DNA of 32,816 nucleotides from an uncultured Mycoplasmatota bacterium (GTDB lineage: Bacteria > Bacillota_I > Bacilli_A > RF39 > UBA660), in contig CANORV010000011.1 of assembly GCA_947569245.1 (NCBI GenBank), forward strand, positions 1-32,816, in the 5' to 3' direction. Position numbers and translations under genes: made by a program. Each line of letters opens with the position of its first letter. Position 1 is the stretch's first letter. Below, in pieces: positions 32,275-32,816 of the stretch. A model generated the notes under the pieces. That model saw only the letters and a list, made by a program, of their open reading frames with translations. It did no database searches and was not told the DNA's origin.

Positions 32275-32294
32275 AAAACTTCACCTCTATTTAT

Positions 32295-32323
32295 ATTATA
32301 AACTATTTGTATTTGTTTTTCAC
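32295..32323 (-). promoter_or_regulatory. Promoter of the priA operon
   Basis: On the minus strand GTGAAA (32318-32323) and a perfect TATAAT (32295-32300) are spaced by 17 bases. The ATG at 32274 follows GAGGTGAAGTTTT. Confidence 0.65.
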
Positions 32324-32371
32324 TAACATTTTGATTGCCTTATAATAATCATATTAATATTTTATTAGTAC

Positions 32372-32400
32372 TTGGCAAATAATTATCTTTATCTTATAAT
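32372..32400 (+). promoter_or_regulatory. Sigma-A promoter of the gene at 32422
   Basis: TTGGCA (32372-32377) and a perfect TATAAT (32395-32400) are spaced by 17 bases. Transcription would start only a few bases before the ribosome binding site GAGGTGAT, so the leader is very short. Confidence 0.75.
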
Positions 32401-32421
32401 AAATTTTTATGAGGTGATAAT

Positions 32422-32811
32422 GTGCTAGAAGAAATTATTAAGAGAAATTATCAAGATTTAGAAATGTTTGTTAGAGATTTAAAACTAAATAATAGTATAG
32501 TAAAAAAATATACCAATAATCTTATTTTAAAAGAAAGTAGTTTTGTTGAAATGACTTATATGTTAGGTGGTATTAAAGAAACTTTTAATACTCGTTTTAT
32601 TATTCTTTCTAATAAAGCAAACAACATGGAAGAATTAGAGGTTGATACTAACTGGGGTCTTTATGTTATTTCTACTAATAGTTATTTTAGAGTTTTAGAT
32701 AATTTTAAAATAGGTAAAATAAATATCATTATATTACTACATATATCTAATAGTGATATAGAGGTTCTTTGTCAAGTAGTGTTGGTGAAGCCAAAAACTG
32801 ATGATAAATGA
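32422..32811 (+). CDS. Unknown 129-residue protein
   Basis: A GTG start at 32422 follows GAGGTGATAAT, and the frame ends with TGA at 32809-32811. The protein begins VLEEIIKRNYQDLEMFVRDLKLN, a charged helix, and then seems beta-rich (FNTRFIILSNKANNMEELEVD, NWGLYVISTNSYFRVLDNF). There is no membrane segment or cysteine cluster. It is divergent from priA and has its own strong promoter. I do not recognise the family. A ligand-binding or regulatory role is possible, but nothing in the sequence shows it. Confidence 0.65.
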   Translation: MLEEIIKRNYQDLEMFVRDLKLNNSIVKKYTNNLILKESSFVEMTYMLGGIKETFNTRFIILSNKANNMEELEVDTNWGLYVISTNSYFRVLDNFKIGKINIIILLHISNSDIEVLCQVVLVKPKTDDK

Positions 32812-32816
32812 ATTGT

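Overview
The window is a very AT-rich chromosomal segment of a low-GC Gram-positive bacterium. The gene order priA-fmt-rlmN-prpC-prkC-rsgA-rpe-(rpmB) is the classic Bacilli arrangement. SipW-tag-like surface proteins, DUF285 repeats and Asn-rich membrane-anchored proteins suggest a small-genome, gut-associated, uncultured Bacilli lineage (RF39/Erysipelotrichales-like; the exact taxon is inference). TGA serves as a stop (ATGA overlaps at 29438-29441 and 30085-30088, and the stop at 32809), so the Mycoplasma code does not apply. No rRNA, tRNA, CRISPR array, insertion sequence or prophage gene was recognised.

Layout. 1-4.8 kb: a decayed HAD phosphatase, then five tandem paralogous small kinase-fold proteins behind one promoter whose -10 box lies inside a perfect 9-bp inverted repeat. 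4.8-6.3 kb: a 27-codon hydrophobic peptide gene with toxin-like RNA structure on the plus strand, a decayed nucleotidase fragment, and an Asn-rich membrane-anchored protein. 6.3-11.8 kb: a metal module, feoA-feoB-P-type ATPase, divergent from a DtxR/MntR-family regulator. 11.7-13.3 kb: a zinc-ribbon protein of unknown function and a 5'(3')-deoxyribonucleotidase-like HAD protein. 13.5-16.7 kb: two SipW-tag-like surface proteins. One carries a G10 tract in its tenth to twelfth codons (candidate phase-variable gene); the other has DUF285 repeats but is interrupted by a TGA at codon 48. 17-22 kb: an unknown protein, a broken PHP phosphoesterase, and dnaE. 22.2-32.3 kb: rpmB on the plus strand, then the housekeeping run rpe, rsgA, prkC, prpC, rlmN and, under its own promoter, priA, a thioredoxin-like gene, fmt and a membrane-anchored unknown. 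32.4 kb: an unknown gene on the plus strand.

The housekeeping block joins DNA restart (PriA), initiator tRNA formylation (Fmt), rRNA/tRNA methylation (RlmN), a PASTA kinase/phosphatase pair, ribosome assembly (RsgA) and pentose phosphate metabolism (Rpe). The def and rsmB genes usual in this neighbourhood are absent, and two membrane-anchored proteins occupy the run instead. The accessory 0-6 kb and 13-19 kb parts are rich in pseudogenes and paralogous fragments. The most notable candidates for new biology are the five-gene kinase-like array with its palindromic promoter, the small hydrophobic peptide locus, and the G10 switch.
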